Origin: Rhodococcus triatomae BKS 15-14
Lineage (GTDB): Bacteria; Actinomycetota; Actinomycetes; Mycobacteriales; Mycobacteriaceae
Direction of reading: 5' to 3'
Assembly: GCA_000341795.1 (NCBI GenBank)
Contig: AODO01000006.1
Location: forward strand, 124,001 to 188,000
DNA: 64,000 bases
Positions 27,758 to 39,339 of the stretch are shown here, in pieces. Numbering within the stretch: the stretch's first letter is position 1; every line of letters starts with the position of its first letter. The position numbers and the translations under genes were made by a program. The notes beneath the pieces are model-generated. The model was not told the DNA's origin and did no database searches. It saw nothing but the letters and a program-made list of their open reading frames with translations.

Positions 27758-28696
27758 TCACACGGCCGTAATGCCCCACCGGCCGGTCCACTCCTGCCCC
27801 GGCGCGAGCACGATCTGGTCGATTCCGGAGTTGAACGCATCGGGTGGACACGTCATCGGTTCGACGGCGAGCGCCCGCCCGCGGCCGGGGAACCCGTGCC
27901 CGAGCCCCGGGTCCGCGGTGAACACCTGCAGCCACCCGAACGACCGATCCGTCCACAACACGGTCCCGGTCCCGTCGGGTGCCCGCAGTTCGTGCCTCGC
28001 GCGGCCGTCGTGGTCCGGAACCATCGAGCTGAACGGCGTGTCCAATCGGACGCCCGCGAGACCGCGGGGCGAGGTGAAGTCGAACTCGGTGCCCGCGACC
28101 GTCCGCGACGGACCCTTCGGCAGCATCCGCACCGGATCGAGCGGCAGCCGGGTACCCGCGGTCAGTCGCAGCGTGCACTCGTCGAGGGGGACGTCCCCGA
28201 CCCGCAGGAACGCGTGCACTCCGAGCCCGAACGGGGCGGGGGCCGCGCCGACGTTGACCGCCGTGTGGGTGACCGTCAGCCCGACCGGCCCCAGTTCGTG
28301 GACGACCGTCAGCTGAAGCGGGTACGGCCAGCCCTTGTGCAGGCCGACCCTGATGGTCTGCTCGACGCGATGGGCGCGGTGGTCGACGAGTTGCCAGTCG
28401 TCTCGGCGGACGAGGCCGTGGATGGCGTTGTCCCGTTCCGGTTCGGTGAGCGCGAGCTGGTGTTCCACTCCGTCGAACCAGAACTTCCCGTCCCGGATCC
28501 GATTGGGCCACGGCGCCAGCACCAGTCCCGCCGACAGTGGCGGATCGGTCGGCACCGCATCCCCCGAATCCGACTCCGCGGACCACGGCTCGGTGAGGGC
28601 GCGTCCCGCCTTCGTGAGACTTCTCAAACCGGCGCCGCGGGCCACCACGTCCGCTCGATGATCACCGAACTCGATCTCGTACACCGGAACACGCAT
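27758..28696 (-). CDS. Aldose 1-epimerase family protein
   Basis: The product is 312 aa with the galactose-mutarotase beta-sandwich fold: LVLAPWPNRIRDGKFWFDG near the N-terminus, the family histidines in NAIHGLVR and GVHAFLRVGD, and the catalytic glutamate in ALAVEPMTCPPDAFN. Such enzymes interconvert alpha and beta anomers of sugars. This subgroup (YeaD/GalM-like in actinobacteria) has uncertain substrates. The ATG at 28696 starts at the conserved domain. It is upstream of gltA on the same strand, separated by a 155-bp promoter gap. Confidence 0.88.
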   Translation of the reverse strand: MRVPVYEIEFGDHRADVVARGAGLRSLTKAGRALTEPWSAESDSGDAVPTDPPLSAGLVLAPWPNRIRDGKFWFDGVEHQLALTEPERDNAIHGLVRRDDWQLVDHRAHRVEQTIRVGLHKGWPYPLQLTVVHELGPVGLTVTHTAVNVGAAPAPFGLGVHAFLRVGDVPLDECTLRLTAGTRLPLDPVRMLPKGPSRTVAGTEFDFTSPRGLAGVRLDTPFSSMVPDHDGRARHELRAPDGTGTVLWTDRSFGWLQVFTADPGLGHGFPGRGRALAVEPMTCPPDAFNSGIDQIVLAPGQEWTGRWGITAV

Positions 28697-28757
28697 GGCA
28701 ACCAGTGTCCCCGAATCTCACAACCGCGCAAGCACTCTCGTGCGTCGGCGAGCGACG

Positions 28758-30068
28758 TCACATGCTCCGGCCCACGCGGTACCGCAGGAACGCCGGGAAC
28801 ACCAGACACGACACCGCCACACCGATGACGACGAGGACACCGCCGCCCGCCGCGGCCGCGGCCGTCCCGAACGCGAAGGCCGCGGCGCCGTGCAGAACGT
28901 CCCCGACCCGCGGGCCGCCCGCGACGACCACGATGAACACGCCCTGCAACCGACCGCGCATGTCGTCCGGCGCGACCTGTTGCAGCATCGTGGACCGGAA
29001 GGCCGCGGACACCATGTCGACGGCGCCGCCGAAGGCGAGGAACCCGAGCGCCACCCACAGCAGCAACGGCCCGGAATCCGGGTCGGCGAGACCGACCGCG
29101 ACGCCGAATCCGACCATCGCCAGCCCCCACAGCACGATGCACACGATCACCGCGAGACCCTGCCGCCGCACGTGCGGCAGCCATCCCGAGAACACGCCCC
29201 CGAGCACGGCGCCCACCGACATCGCGGCGAACAGCAGCCCGAGTGCGGTGCCACCCGACGCGGGATCCCCGAACGTCTCGTGCGCGATTTCCGGGAACAG
29301 CGCGCGGCTCATTCCGAACACCATCGCGATGATGTCGACCACGAACGACGCGAGCAGCACCTTCTGGGTGGACAGGTACGCGAATCCGTCGAGCACCGAC
29401 CGCAGCCCGGCTCTGGTCGTCGGCCCGGTCGGGGGGATCGCCGGCAGCCGGATCACCGCCCACAGTGTCGCGAACAGGGCGATCGAGTCGATGAGGTACA
29501 GGCTCGCGAGGCCGATCGACGGGATCAGCACCCCCGCGAGCAGCGGTCCGGCGATGGCACCGAACTGCACGACCGTCATGTTCAGGGAGTTCGCGGCGGG
29601 CAACTGCTCGCCGGGCACCAGTCTCGGGATGATCGCCGCCCGCGTCGGCTGGTTCACCGCGAAGAACGCCTGCTGGAGTGAGAACAGCCCGAGGACGAGC
29701 CACACGTTGTTCACACCGAGCGCCGCCTGGATCCAGAACAGCACCGACGTCACGATCATGCCGAGCGTGGTGATCGTGATCAGCCTGCGCCGATCCATCA
29801 CGTCCGCGAGCGCGCCGCCCCACAGTCCGAACACCACCAGCGGCACCAGCCCGAAGACGCCCGTCAGCCCGACGTAGGCGGAACTGCGGGTGATCTCGTA
29901 GATCTGCTGCGGTACCGCGACGACACTGAGCTGCGCGCCGATGACCGTGACGACGCCCGCCGTCCACAGGCGCCGGTAGTGGGGTTCGCGCAGCGGTGTG
30001 ACATCGGCGAGCAGACGCCGCTTGCGCACGGTCGCGGGTGGCGGCGACTCCCGCCTCGTTCGGGTCAC
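28758..30068 (-). CDS. MFS transporter, EntS-like family
   Basis: The product is 436 aa with 12 predicted transmembrane helices after a basic 30-residue N-tail. The cytoplasmic loop motif GALADVMDRRRLI between helices 2 and 3 fits the GxLaDrxgrr signature of MFS_3 exporters, and DDMRGRLQGVF is also typical. This class includes the enterobactin exporter EntS and macrolide efflux proteins. No siderophore genes are nearby, so the substrate is unknown. The GTG at 30068 is 17 bp from the end of pdxH, which is transcribed toward it, so the two may form one transcript. Confidence 0.87.
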   Translation of the reverse strand: MTRTRRESPPPATVRKRRLLADVTPLREPHYRRLWTAGVVTVIGAQLSVVAVPQQIYEITRSSAYVGLTGVFGLVPLVVFGLWGGALADVMDRRRLITITTLGMIVTSVLFWIQAALGVNNVWLVLGLFSLQQAFFAVNQPTRAAIIPRLVPGEQLPAANSLNMTVVQFGAIAGPLLAGVLIPSIGLASLYLIDSIALFATLWAVIRLPAIPPTGPTTRAGLRSVLDGFAYLSTQKVLLASFVVDIIAMVFGMSRALFPEIAHETFGDPASGGTALGLLFAAMSVGAVLGGVFSGWLPHVRRQGLAVIVCIVLWGLAMVGFGVAVGLADPDSGPLLLWVALGFLAFGGAVDMVSAAFRSTMLQQVAPDDMRGRLQGVFIVVVAGGPRVGDVLHGAAAFAFGTAAAAAGGGVLVVIGVAVSCLVFPAFLRYRVGRSM

Positions 30069-30084
30069 CGAGGAGTTCTACCAG

Positions 30085-30798
30085 TCACGGCTGGAGCCGC
30101 CGCGCCGACCATCCGTCGTCGCCGCGGGTGACGATCACCCGGTTGTGCATGCGATTCGCCCGCCCCTGCCAGAACTCGACGGTGTTCGGCCGGAGCAGGA
30201 ATCCACCCCAGCCGGGCGGCCGCGGCACCTCGGGAAGCTCGGCGAACCGCTCGGTGATCTCCGCCAGCTGCGCGTCGAGCGCGGAGCGGGACTCGATCGG
30301 CGCCGACTGGTCGGACGCCCACGCACCGAGCTGGGAGCCACGCGGCCGCGTCCGCCAGTAGGCGTCGGTGACCTCCCCCGGTACCCGCGACACCTCTCCC
30401 CGCACCGTCACCTGGTGGGCGAACTCCGTCCACGCGAAGGTCGCCGACGCATACGGGAACCGCTCCAGCTGGCGGCCCTTGTTCGACCCGTAGTTCGTGT
30501 AGAAGACGAGCCCCTCCTCGGACAGGCCCTTGCACAGCACCGTGCGCGAGGCCGGCCTGCCGCCCTCGTCCACGGTCGCGAGGACCATCGCGTTCGGCTC
30601 GGACGTCCCCGCTGCCCTGGCCTGGTCGATCCACCGCTGCAGGAGCGGGAGCCAGCCGTCGGCCACCGTCGCCACGTCCAAGTTCAGTTCCGGCACAGGA
30701 GAATTCGACTCCTGGACCGCGTACGCGACGCGCATCGCGGCCAGGTCGACGGGATTCCCCGCGCCCAGGTCGTCGGGTTCTTCGACATCGGACGGCAC
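30085..30798 (-). CDS. pdxH: Pyridoxamine/pyridoxine 5'-phosphate oxidase
   Basis: The product is 237 aa. FMN and substrate signatures are clear: NAMVLATVDEGGRPASRTVL, YTNYGSNKGRQL, RPRGSQLGAWASDQS, VEFWQGRANRMHNR and the C-terminal RRLQP that contacts PLP. It oxidises PNP/PMP to pyridoxal phosphate with O2. The GTG at 30798 is selected because homology begins there and TAACGT lies 8 bases upstream, suggesting a leaderless message. It is divergent from citA. A PLP-dependent enzyme gene (serC) lies just beyond. Confidence 0.94.
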   Translation of the reverse strand: MPSDVEEPDDLGAGNPVDLAAMRVAYAVQESNSPVPELNLDVATVADGWLPLLQRWIDQARAAGTSEPNAMVLATVDEGGRPASRTVLCKGLSEEGLVFYTNYGSNKGRQLERFPYASATFAWTEFAHQVTVRGEVSRVPGEVTDAYWRTRPRGSQLGAWASDQSAPIESRSALDAQLAEITERFAELPEVPRPPGWGGFLLRPNTVEFWQGRANRMHNRVIVTRGDDGWSARRLQP

Positions 30799-30806
30799 AG
30801 CGGAAC

Positions 30807-30812
30807 ACGTTA
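30807..30812 (-). promoter_or_regulatory. Putative -10 element for leaderless pdxH
   Basis: On the minus strand TAACGT (TANNNT) is followed by 8 bases and then the GTG start. No ribosome site intervenes. On the plus strand TAGAGT at 30853-30858 could serve citA. Confidence 0.35.
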
Positions 30813-30964
30813 CTCCCGGGTATGCCCTGCTCACCGGCGACGCCCAACGGGATAGAGTTCGGGTGACCGCGGCCGACACGTGCCGCACCCCACGCACGTG
30901 TGACCGACGAGACGGCTAGTGCGGCCCGTACCGGCGGCACTCGGATGAGGAGAATCCACGAGAC

Positions 30965-33248
<2,284 letters not shown>

Positions 33249-33266
33249 CACACGGATCAGCGCGAC

Positions 33267-33294
33267 GCGGCCCCCGGCGTTCGCCGGGGGCCGC
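33267..33294 (+). terminator. Terminator hairpin after serC
   Basis: GCGGCCCCCGGCG (33267-33279) and its exact complement (33282-33294) enclose TT, effectively a GTTC tetraloop on a 12-bp GC stem. It begins 18 bp past the serC stop. Confidence 0.85.
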
Positions 33295-33369
33295 TCGCGT
33301 GTGCGTGGCCTGTCGATCCCTGACCACCAATCCGCCCCTGCGGAATCCGCAGCGTAGGAGGATGGGGGT

Positions 33370-34824
33370 GTGAACACCTCCGCACCCGAGCACGTCGACG
33401 TGCTGATCGTCGGCGCCGGCCTGTCCGGGATCGGTGCCGCACACCATCTGCAGGAAGCGTTTCCCGGCCGGAGCTACGCGATCCTCGAGTCGCGGGACAC
33501 CCTCGGCGGCACCTGGGACCTGTTCCGGTATCCCGGCGTGCGGTCCGACTCCGACATGCAGACGCTCGGCTACCGCTTCCGTCCGTGGACCGGGGACCAG
33601 GCCATCGCCGACGGGCCCGCCATCCTCGACTACGTCCGCGACACCGCCGCTGACGCCGGGATCGACCGTCGAATCAGATACGGGCACAAGGTCGTTCACG
33701 CGGCGTGGTCGACGACGGAACGCCGGTGGACCGTCACCGCCCGCCGCGGTGACGACACCGTCACCCTCACCAGCCGGTTCCTGTACGCGTGCACCGGCTA
33801 CTACCGGTACGACGAGGGGTTCACCCCGGAATTCGAGGGCATCGGATCGTTCCGCGGCACCGTCGTGCACCCCCAGCACTGGCCCGACGGCCTCGACACG
33901 GCAGGGAAGAAGGTCGTCGTGATCGGCAGCGGCGCCACCGCCGTGACCCTGGTTCCGTCGCTCGCCGCCGATGCCGAGCACGTCACGATGGTGCAGCGCT
34001 CGCCGACGTACATCGCGTCGTTGCCGTCGCGGGACAGGGCGATCAACCGGATGCGGCGCCTCGTCGGCCCGCGAATCGCGTACCGGATCGCCCGCGCGAA
34101 GAACGTCGCGTTCTCGATCACCACGTACCAGCTCAGCCAGCGGCAACCGGCGCTGGTCAAGAAGTTCCTGCGGAAGGCGCAGGAACGGCAACTGCCCGCC
34201 GGCTACGACATCGACACCCATTTCACGCCGCGCTACGACCCGTGGGACCAGCGGATGTGCCTGGTCCCCGACGGCGACCTGTTCCGCGCCATCCGACGCG
34301 GTACCGCGTCGATCGTGACCGACCGGATCACGCGTTTCACCGAGACCGGGCTGGTGCTCGAATCCGGCGCCGAACTCGACGCGGACGTGATCGTCACCGC
34401 GACGGGACTCAATCTGCTCGCCTTCGGCGGCGTCGACCTCGCGGTCGACGGCAGCCCGGTGTCACTGCCGGACACCCTCGCCTACAAGGGCATGATGCTC
34501 GGCGGCGTCCCAAACTTCGTCTTCACCATCGGCTACACCAACGCGTCGTGGACGCTGAAGGCTGACCTCGTCGCCGAGTACTTCTGCCGCCTCCTGGCCC
34601 GGATGGACCGGAACGGGGAGTCGATGTGTGTGCCGGTGAACGACGACCCCACCGTCACCACCCGCCCGCTGCTCGACTTCGAGGCCGGGTACGTGCAGCG
34701 GTCGTTGCACCTGTTCCCGAAGGCGGGGTCGCGGGCGCCGTGGCGGCTCGGGATGAGCTACCTGCACGACGCAGTCACGCTCCGGCACGGACGCCTCGAC
34801 GACGAGGCGATGCGCTTCGACTGA
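33370..34824 (+). CDS. Flavin-containing monooxygenase, Baeyer-Villiger/EthA-like
   Basis: The product is 484 aa. It has an FAD site GAGLSGIGAAHHL (about 15-27), FRYPGVRSDSDM, the Baeyer-Villiger fingerprint FxGxxxHxxxWP as FRGTVVHPQHWP, and an NADPH site VIGSGATAVTL. The architecture matches EthA (Rv3854c)-type enzymes, which oxygenate ketones and thioamide or thioether compounds with NADPH and O2. The GTG start has GGAGGATG in front. It converges with the deaminase gene. The natural substrate is unknown; fatty ketones are plausible in a hydrocarbon-degrading actinobacterium. Confidence 0.92.
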   Translation: MNTSAPEHVDVLIVGAGLSGIGAAHHLQEAFPGRSYAILESRDTLGGTWDLFRYPGVRSDSDMQTLGYRFRPWTGDQAIADGPAILDYVRDTAADAGIDRRIRYGHKVVHAAWSTTERRWTVTARRGDDTVTLTSRFLYACTGYYRYDEGFTPEFEGIGSFRGTVVHPQHWPDGLDTAGKKVVVIGSGATAVTLVPSLAADAEHVTMVQRSPTYIASLPSRDRAINRMRRLVGPRIAYRIARAKNVAFSITTYQLSQRQPALVKKFLRKAQERQLPAGYDIDTHFTPRYDPWDQRMCLVPDGDLFRAIRRGTASIVTDRITRFTETGLVLESGAELDADVIVTATGLNLLAFGGVDLAVDGSPVSLPDTLAYKGMMLGGVPNFVFTIGYTNASWTLKADLVAEYFCRLLARMDRNGESMCVPVNDDPTVTTRPLLDFEAGYVQRSLHLFPKAGSRAPWRLGMSYLHDAVTLRHGRLDDEAMRFD

Positions 34825-34873
34825 CGTTCGCTCCGGACTCCAGAGGGGACGGGCATCGGCGACCACCTTCTCG

Positions 34874-35365
34874 TCAGGCCCGAACGTGCTCCTCGGCGAC
34901 ATATCTGTGGAACGGGCCCAGGGCCTCCTCGCCGAGGTGCGGACCGCTGACCTCGACTCCCGTACCGGCGGACGCGACGACGTCGGCGCAGCTCAGCGAG
35001 AACCGCGGTCCGCCCGTGAGGATCGCTCCGAAATCCGCGGCGGCCGCCGCGAAGACGACCCGGCCGACCCCGGCCCACACCATCGCCGCCGCACACATCG
35101 GGCACGGCTCACCGGACGCGTACACGACCCCGCCGACCAGACGGTCGGCGTTCCCTTCGGAGCAGGCGGTGGTGATCGCGTCGAGTTCCGCGTGCTCGGT
35201 GACGTCGCCGGACGTCGCGACCGAGTTCGCGCCCTCCGTGACGATCTCCCCCGCCGCGTCCACGACGACCGCGCCGAAGGGGCGGTTCCCGGCGTCCCCG
35301 GTCTCGACCGCCAGCGCGACGGCCCGCCGCAGGTGGCGGATGTCGACGTCGTTCACGTTGGTCAT
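34874..35365 (-). CDS. Nucleoside/guanine-type deaminase (CDA fold)
   Basis: The product is 163 aa with the zinc-deaminase signatures HAE (TEHAELDAI; ligand His and catalytic Glu) and PCxxC (EPCPMCAAAM). Size and the NRPFGAVVVD start fit guanine deaminase or GuaD-like nucleoside deaminases, and it is less like TadA. It would hydrolyse an exocyclic amine on a purine or pyrimidine. The ATG at 35365 has AGGAGAAGG upstream and overlaps the stop of the membrane-protein gene (ATGA), so the two are cotranscribed. The precise substrate is undetermined. Confidence 0.88.
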   Translation of the reverse strand: MTNVNDVDIRHLRRAVALAVETGDAGNRPFGAVVVDAAGEIVTEGANSVATSGDVTEHAELDAITTACSEGNADRLVGGVVYASGEPCPMCAAAMVWAGVGRVVFAAAAADFGAILTGGPRFSLSCADVVASAGTGVEVSGPHLGEEALGPFHRYVAEEHVRA

Positions 35366-36234
35366 GACGAAGCCTTCTCCTCTGTCGTGTCCGTCGTCTG
35401 CTCGTTCCGTCGCAGCACCGAGTTGGTGCCGATGCCGACCACGATGAAGGCGATGCCGAGCCAAGTCGGCCCGCCGTCCATCGCAAGAGTGATGATGCCG
35501 ATCGGCACGAGCCAGGTGGCGAGCGGGCCGAGTAGTTCCGCGATTCCCGGCACCGTGGCCGTGGGGTCCCCCTCCTCGACCGCGGCCGCGGCCTCCACGA
35601 CGTCCGGATACCACTGGGTGAACTGGAGTGCGCACAGCATTGCCGCGGTCTGGATCACCCAGCCCGTCCAGATGTCGTCGCTGTCGTGGAGTATCGCGTC
35701 ACCGACGAACCCGGCGACCGCCGCCACCAGGAACGCGAGGGCCCATGCACCGGTGATCACGTAGTTGACGCGCAGGAATCTCGGCGTGTGCCAGTACTCC
35801 TCGTCCACCTCCTCGCGCGCGTACTGGATGGTGAACGGGACCCGCGCGAGAATGGATCCGGCCGCGACGAGGAAGAGGGTGATGTTGGCGATCTCCCCGA
35901 TCCAGGTCTCCATCCACTCCTGGCCCGCGTCGTCGAGCACGAAGTGCACGACCATCAGTGTCCCGAAGAAGACGACGTCGAGGACGCCGAGAAGTTTCAG
36001 CGACCGTCCACGTATCCGATCGACGACGAGGAACAGCACCGACAGGGCGAGCGCGGCGCCGGCCGCTTCCTCCAACCGGCCCGGCCCCTCGAACACGGCG
36101 AGCACGATCCACGGCGCAAGTCCGGTGAGCGGGCCGTCGAGCAGGGCCGCGAAGGCGTCGAACGCACGACGCGCGGGAGATCGGGCGCGCCCGGCGTCCT
36201 CGGTCACGTCGTTCTGGGAACCGCTGTCGACCAT
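35362..36234 (-). CDS. Multi-pass membrane protein, unknown function
   Basis: The product is 290 aa with about eight hydrophobic helices: two pairs near 40-60 and 62-80, others near 85-100, 120-135, 160-185, 190-210, 230-250 and 255-275. Central charged loop REEVDEEYWHTPRFLRVNY. I recognise no family. The 251-bp gap upstream (36235-36485) contains a GTTCTCC-N16-GGAGAAC inverted repeat at 36338-36367, and no gene. It is coupled to the deaminase downstream. Confidence 0.7.
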   Translation of the reverse strand: MVDSGSQNDVTEDAGRARSPARRAFDAFAALLDGPLTGLAPWIVLAVFEGPGRLEEAAGAALALSVLFLVVDRIRGRSLKLLGVLDVVFFGTLMVVHFVLDDAGQEWMETWIGEIANITLFLVAAGSILARVPFTIQYAREEVDEEYWHTPRFLRVNYVITGAWALAFLVAAVAGFVGDAILHDSDDIWTGWVIQTAAMLCALQFTQWYPDVVEAAAAVEEGDPTATVPGIAELLGPLATWLVPIGIITLAMDGGPTWLGIAFIVVGIGTNSVLRRNEQTTDTTEEKASS

Positions 36235-36485
36235 CGCTCAGCCCTCGCCGCGAACCGTCCCGAAGGGGTACCGACTCCGCCACCACGGAGGTCGGCTCGT
36301 CGCGTCGATCCTATCGCCACGAGGCATCCGGCACGGCGTTCTCCCGATACCAACCCTCAAGGAGAACTAGAGACTATAACCCGGCCCCTGCCGGTCGACC
36401 ACTCCCGGCTTGGCGTGTCGCCGCCGCCACGCCGCTGCGGTTGGTTACAGTCGGCCCCGGGCAATGTCGCGGCGAGGAGGACAAG

Positions 36486-37376
36486 GTGCGAGAACTCTCG
36501 GTGATCGGACTCGAGCCCGGCGGATCGCACGTGGTGTGTGCCGACTCCGAGACCGGAGAACGGTTCCGGATCCCTGCCGACGACAAGCTGCGCGCCGCGT
36601 CTCGCGGCGACATCGCCCGGTTCGGGCAGATCGAGATCGAGACCGAAAGCCAGTTGCGCCCTCGGGAAATCCAGGCCCGCATTCGCGCCGGAGCCACGGT
36701 CGAGCAGGTCGCCGAGGAAGCGGCCGTCTCCCTCAAGCGGGTGGAACGATTCGCGCACCCGGTGCTCCTCGAGCGCGCCCGTGCGGCCTCGATGGCCCAG
36801 GGCGGGCATCCGATCCGCGAGAACGGACCGACGGTGGAGACCCTCGCGGAGATCGTGGCGATGGCGTTCCGCGCCCGTGGGCACGAACTCGACGACGCCG
36901 ACTGGGACGCCTGGCGCGACGAGGACGGCCACTGGGTCGCACAGTTGCAGTGGCAGGCGGGACGCACCCGCAACGCGGCGCACTGGCGGTACCAGCCGGA
37001 CTCGCACGGCGGCACGATCACGTCCCTCGACGCGGCGGCGAAGGATCTCCTCGATCCCGACTTCGGCCGCCCGCTGCGGGGGCTCGCACCGCTCGCACTC
37101 GACGCGCCTCCCGCGGACGAACCCGAGGACACCGACGACCGCGACCTCGACCTCGAGTCCCGGCCGGCGACGGCCGACGAGGCCGCGGAGATCGTCGACG
37201 TGGACCCGGAGCCGACTCCCGAGCAGGCCGACGACAGGGTGAACGACGCCGAGGGCGACGAGCACCCGCCCCGCCAGGCCCCGCAGCACCAGGGCAGCAA
37301 GGACAAGCGCGGCAAGCCGCACCTCCCGTCCTGGGACGACGTGCTTCTCGGCGTCCGCAGCAGCGGTCGCGGGTGA
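36486..37376 (+). CDS. sepH: Septation protein SepH
   Basis: The product is 296 aa. The N-terminal DUF3071 region (1-165) contains a helix-turn-helix-like segment IQARIRAGATVEQVAEEAAV. It is followed by a long acidic, presumably disordered region (about 200-275) and the conserved C-terminal motif LPSWDDVLLGVRSS. SepH promotes FtsZ assembly and division in actinobacteria; the M. tuberculosis counterpart is Rv0883c, next to serC. The GTG at 36486 is chosen for its AGGAGG 6 bases upstream; the frame is open for 15 codons further. It runs alone, with 72 bp before the hydrolase gene. Confidence 0.92.
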   Translation: MRELSVIGLEPGGSHVVCADSETGERFRIPADDKLRAASRGDIARFGQIEIETESQLRPREIQARIRAGATVEQVAEEAAVSLKRVERFAHPVLLERARAASMAQGGHPIRENGPTVETLAEIVAMAFRARGHELDDADWDAWRDEDGHWVAQLQWQAGRTRNAAHWRYQPDSHGGTITSLDAAAKDLLDPDFGRPLRGLAPLALDAPPADEPEDTDDRDLDLESRPATADEAAEIVDVDPEPTPEQADDRVNDAEGDEHPPRQAPQHQGSKDKRGKPHLPSWDDVLLGVRSSGRG

Positions 37377-37448
37377 CCTTCGGTTTCCCCTCCCGGCACT
37401 TGCTGTAACCTCCAGTCACATCTACTGGTGGACTGACAGGAGACGCGA

Positions 37449-38600
37449 GTGCGCCTGCTCGACCCGGCCCGGTTGACCGCCGGCCTTCCGACCCGAGACG
37501 ACCTGGGCACCGCTGCTCGCAACGCCTGGGCGCTGACGTTCGGCGACGGCGTCTCCCCCGCCCGCCGGACGGCCTCCGACCTGCTCCGGGCCGGACCCCA
37601 CCGCGACCTGCACCGCTTCGGCCCCGCGCCGGCCACCGACGCCCGGCCGATCCTGTTGGTCCCGCCGCTCGCCGTGCCCACGTCCTGCTACGACCTGCGC
37701 CCCGGGCAGAGCCTCGCCGCCGACTTGCTCGGCCGCGGCCACGCGCCGTATCTCCTCGACTACGGCACCATGACGGCCGCCGACCGCGACCTCGGGTTCG
37801 AGTCGTGGTTCGACGACATCGTCCCCGACGCGGTCCGGCACGTCAGCGACCTCCACGGCGGCGGGGGCGTCGACCTCGTGGGCTGGAGCCTCGGAGGAAC
37901 GATCTCGCTGCTCACCGCGGCGGCGCATGCCGACCTGCCGATCCGGTCCGTCACGGCGATCGGCACCCCGATCGACTACACCCGGATCCCGGTGATCAGC
38001 CCGCTGCGGGTGATCGGCCGCTACACGACCGAGCGTCCGCTGACGGCCGTCACCCGAATCCTCGGCGGGCTTCCCGCCCCCGTCGTCCAGGCGGCGTACC
38101 GGGTGACGGCCCCGCATCGGGAACTGCTCAAGCCGTGGTTCGTGGCCCGCAACCTCACCAACACGGAATCGCTCGCGCGTATGGAGGCCATCGACCGATT
38201 CATGGCGGAGATGCCGGGCTACCCGGCTCGTCTCTTCCACCAGATGTGCAGCCGCCTCATCCTCGGAAACGACCTGGCCGCAGGACGATTCCACCTCGGC
38301 GGGAGCACCGTCGAGCTCGGGGACATCGCCGTCCCGGTGCTCGCGGTCGGCGGCACCACCGACGTGATCGCCCCCGCAGCCGCCGTCGCTCCGGTCACCG
38401 AGATCCTCACCGGCTCGCCCCTCGTGCGGTTCGAGGCGGTTCCGGGAAGCCATCTCGGACTCGTCGCCGGGCCACAGGCCCACGCGACCACGTGGTCGAT
38501 CCTCCACGAGTTCCTCGACGAGGTGCCCGCGGCGCCAACCTCACCGGACGACACCCGGCGCGCACACGACGAATCCGCGTTGGCCGTCGTACCCTCGTAG
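37449..38600 (+). CDS. Alpha/beta hydrolase related to class III PHA synthase
   Basis: The product is 383 aa. The fold is PhaC-like: the nucleophile elbow is VGWSLGGTIS with Ser near 144, Asp is in GGTTDVIAP and His in PGSHLGL. True PHA synthases use Cys in this elbow, so a Ser here suggests an esterase/lipase-like or acyltransferase activity rather than polymerisation. The GTG at 37449 has an AGGAG box 8 bases upstream. Acidic, Ala-rich C-terminal tail. Substrate unknown. Confidence 0.82.
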   Translation: MRLLDPARLTAGLPTRDDLGTAARNAWALTFGDGVSPARRTASDLLRAGPHRDLHRFGPAPATDARPILLVPPLAVPTSCYDLRPGQSLAADLLGRGHAPYLLDYGTMTAADRDLGFESWFDDIVPDAVRHVSDLHGGGGVDLVGWSLGGTISLLTAAAHADLPIRSVTAIGTPIDYTRIPVISPLRVIGRYTTERPLTAVTRILGGLPAPVVQAAYRVTAPHRELLKPWFVARNLTNTESLARMEAIDRFMAEMPGYPARLFHQMCSRLILGNDLAAGRFHLGGSTVELGDIAVPVLAVGGTTDVIAPAAAVAPVTEILTGSPLVRFEAVPGSHLGLVAGPQAHATTWSILHEFLDEVPAAPTSPDDTRRAHDESALAVVPS

Positions 38601-38628
38601 GACTGCGACGGAAACGGGGTGCACGCCA

Positions 38629-39330
38629 GTGGGTCCGAGAGCATCGACGATCTGGTACGTCGACGCGCCCGACCCCGCCTCCGTCCTCCGCGCCGGGCCC
38701 GCACCCGATGCCGACGCCGCACACGCCCTGGTACAGCAGTTGTATCCCGAAACGACCGCCGTACCACTGCCTTCCAGCTCGCTCGACCTCTCGGCCGCGC
38801 CCGGCGAACGAGAGGTGTTCGTCGGCGCCTATCCCGGCGTCACGGTGATCTGCTCCCAGCACCTCGCGCTGAAGCGGCCGTCCACGATCGACTGCTCGTG
38901 GACTCGGCCGCTGGCATCGGAGCACACCTACCTCGTCTGCTCGGAGAGCGGCGTGCCGTGGGGGTCGTTCGCGCACTGGGAACGCGGCGAGTTGCGGCGC
39001 TCGTTCAGCGCGACGGCGTCGCTCATCCACGAGAACACCGGACTGCCGTTGGTGTGGGAGCGGTCGTACTGGGCGGGTGAGCATCCGCCACCACGCTCCT
39101 TCGATCGCTTCCCGGACCCGTTGTCACTGCCGTTCCATCCGGGCGAGTTCTCCGACGCAGCGAACCTGCAGTGGCTGGGATTCGGGCACGCGTCCGCCGA
39201 CGGCGAGTTGTCGGCGTCGGATCTGACGGTGTGCGGTTTCACCCTGTACTCGGCAGGTGAGGAACCACCCGCCCCGCGCCGACCCGAGGTGCGTGGGCTC
39301 CGGCGCTGGTGGCGCAGGATCGCGGGCTGA
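38629..39330 (+). CDS. DUF6928 family protein
   Basis: The product is 233 aa. It begins STIWYVDAPDPASVLR and contains SEHTYLVCSESGVPWGSFAHWERGE-type blocks, with LPLVWERSYWAGEHPP and LPFHPGEFSDAAN further on. These match the uncharacterised actinobacterial DUF6928 family as I recall it. There is no signal peptide and no membrane helix. It is 28 bp downstream of the hydrolase and may be cotranscribed. The function is unknown. Confidence 0.75.
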   Translation: MGPRASTIWYVDAPDPASVLRAGPAPDADAAHALVQQLYPETTAVPLPSSSLDLSAAPGEREVFVGAYPGVTVICSQHLALKRPSTIDCSWTRPLASEHTYLVCSESGVPWGSFAHWERGELRRSFSATASLIHENTGLPLVWERSYWAGEHPPPRSFDRFPDPLSLPFHPGEFSDAANLQWLGFGHASADGELSASDLTVCGFTLYSAGEEPPAPRRPEVRGLRRWWRRIAG

Positions 39331-39339
39331 CGCTCGACG

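Noticed and set aside
37449-38600. True PHA synthase
   Set aside because: The catalytic Cys of PhaC is replaced by Ser, and no phaP or phaZ genes are adjacent.
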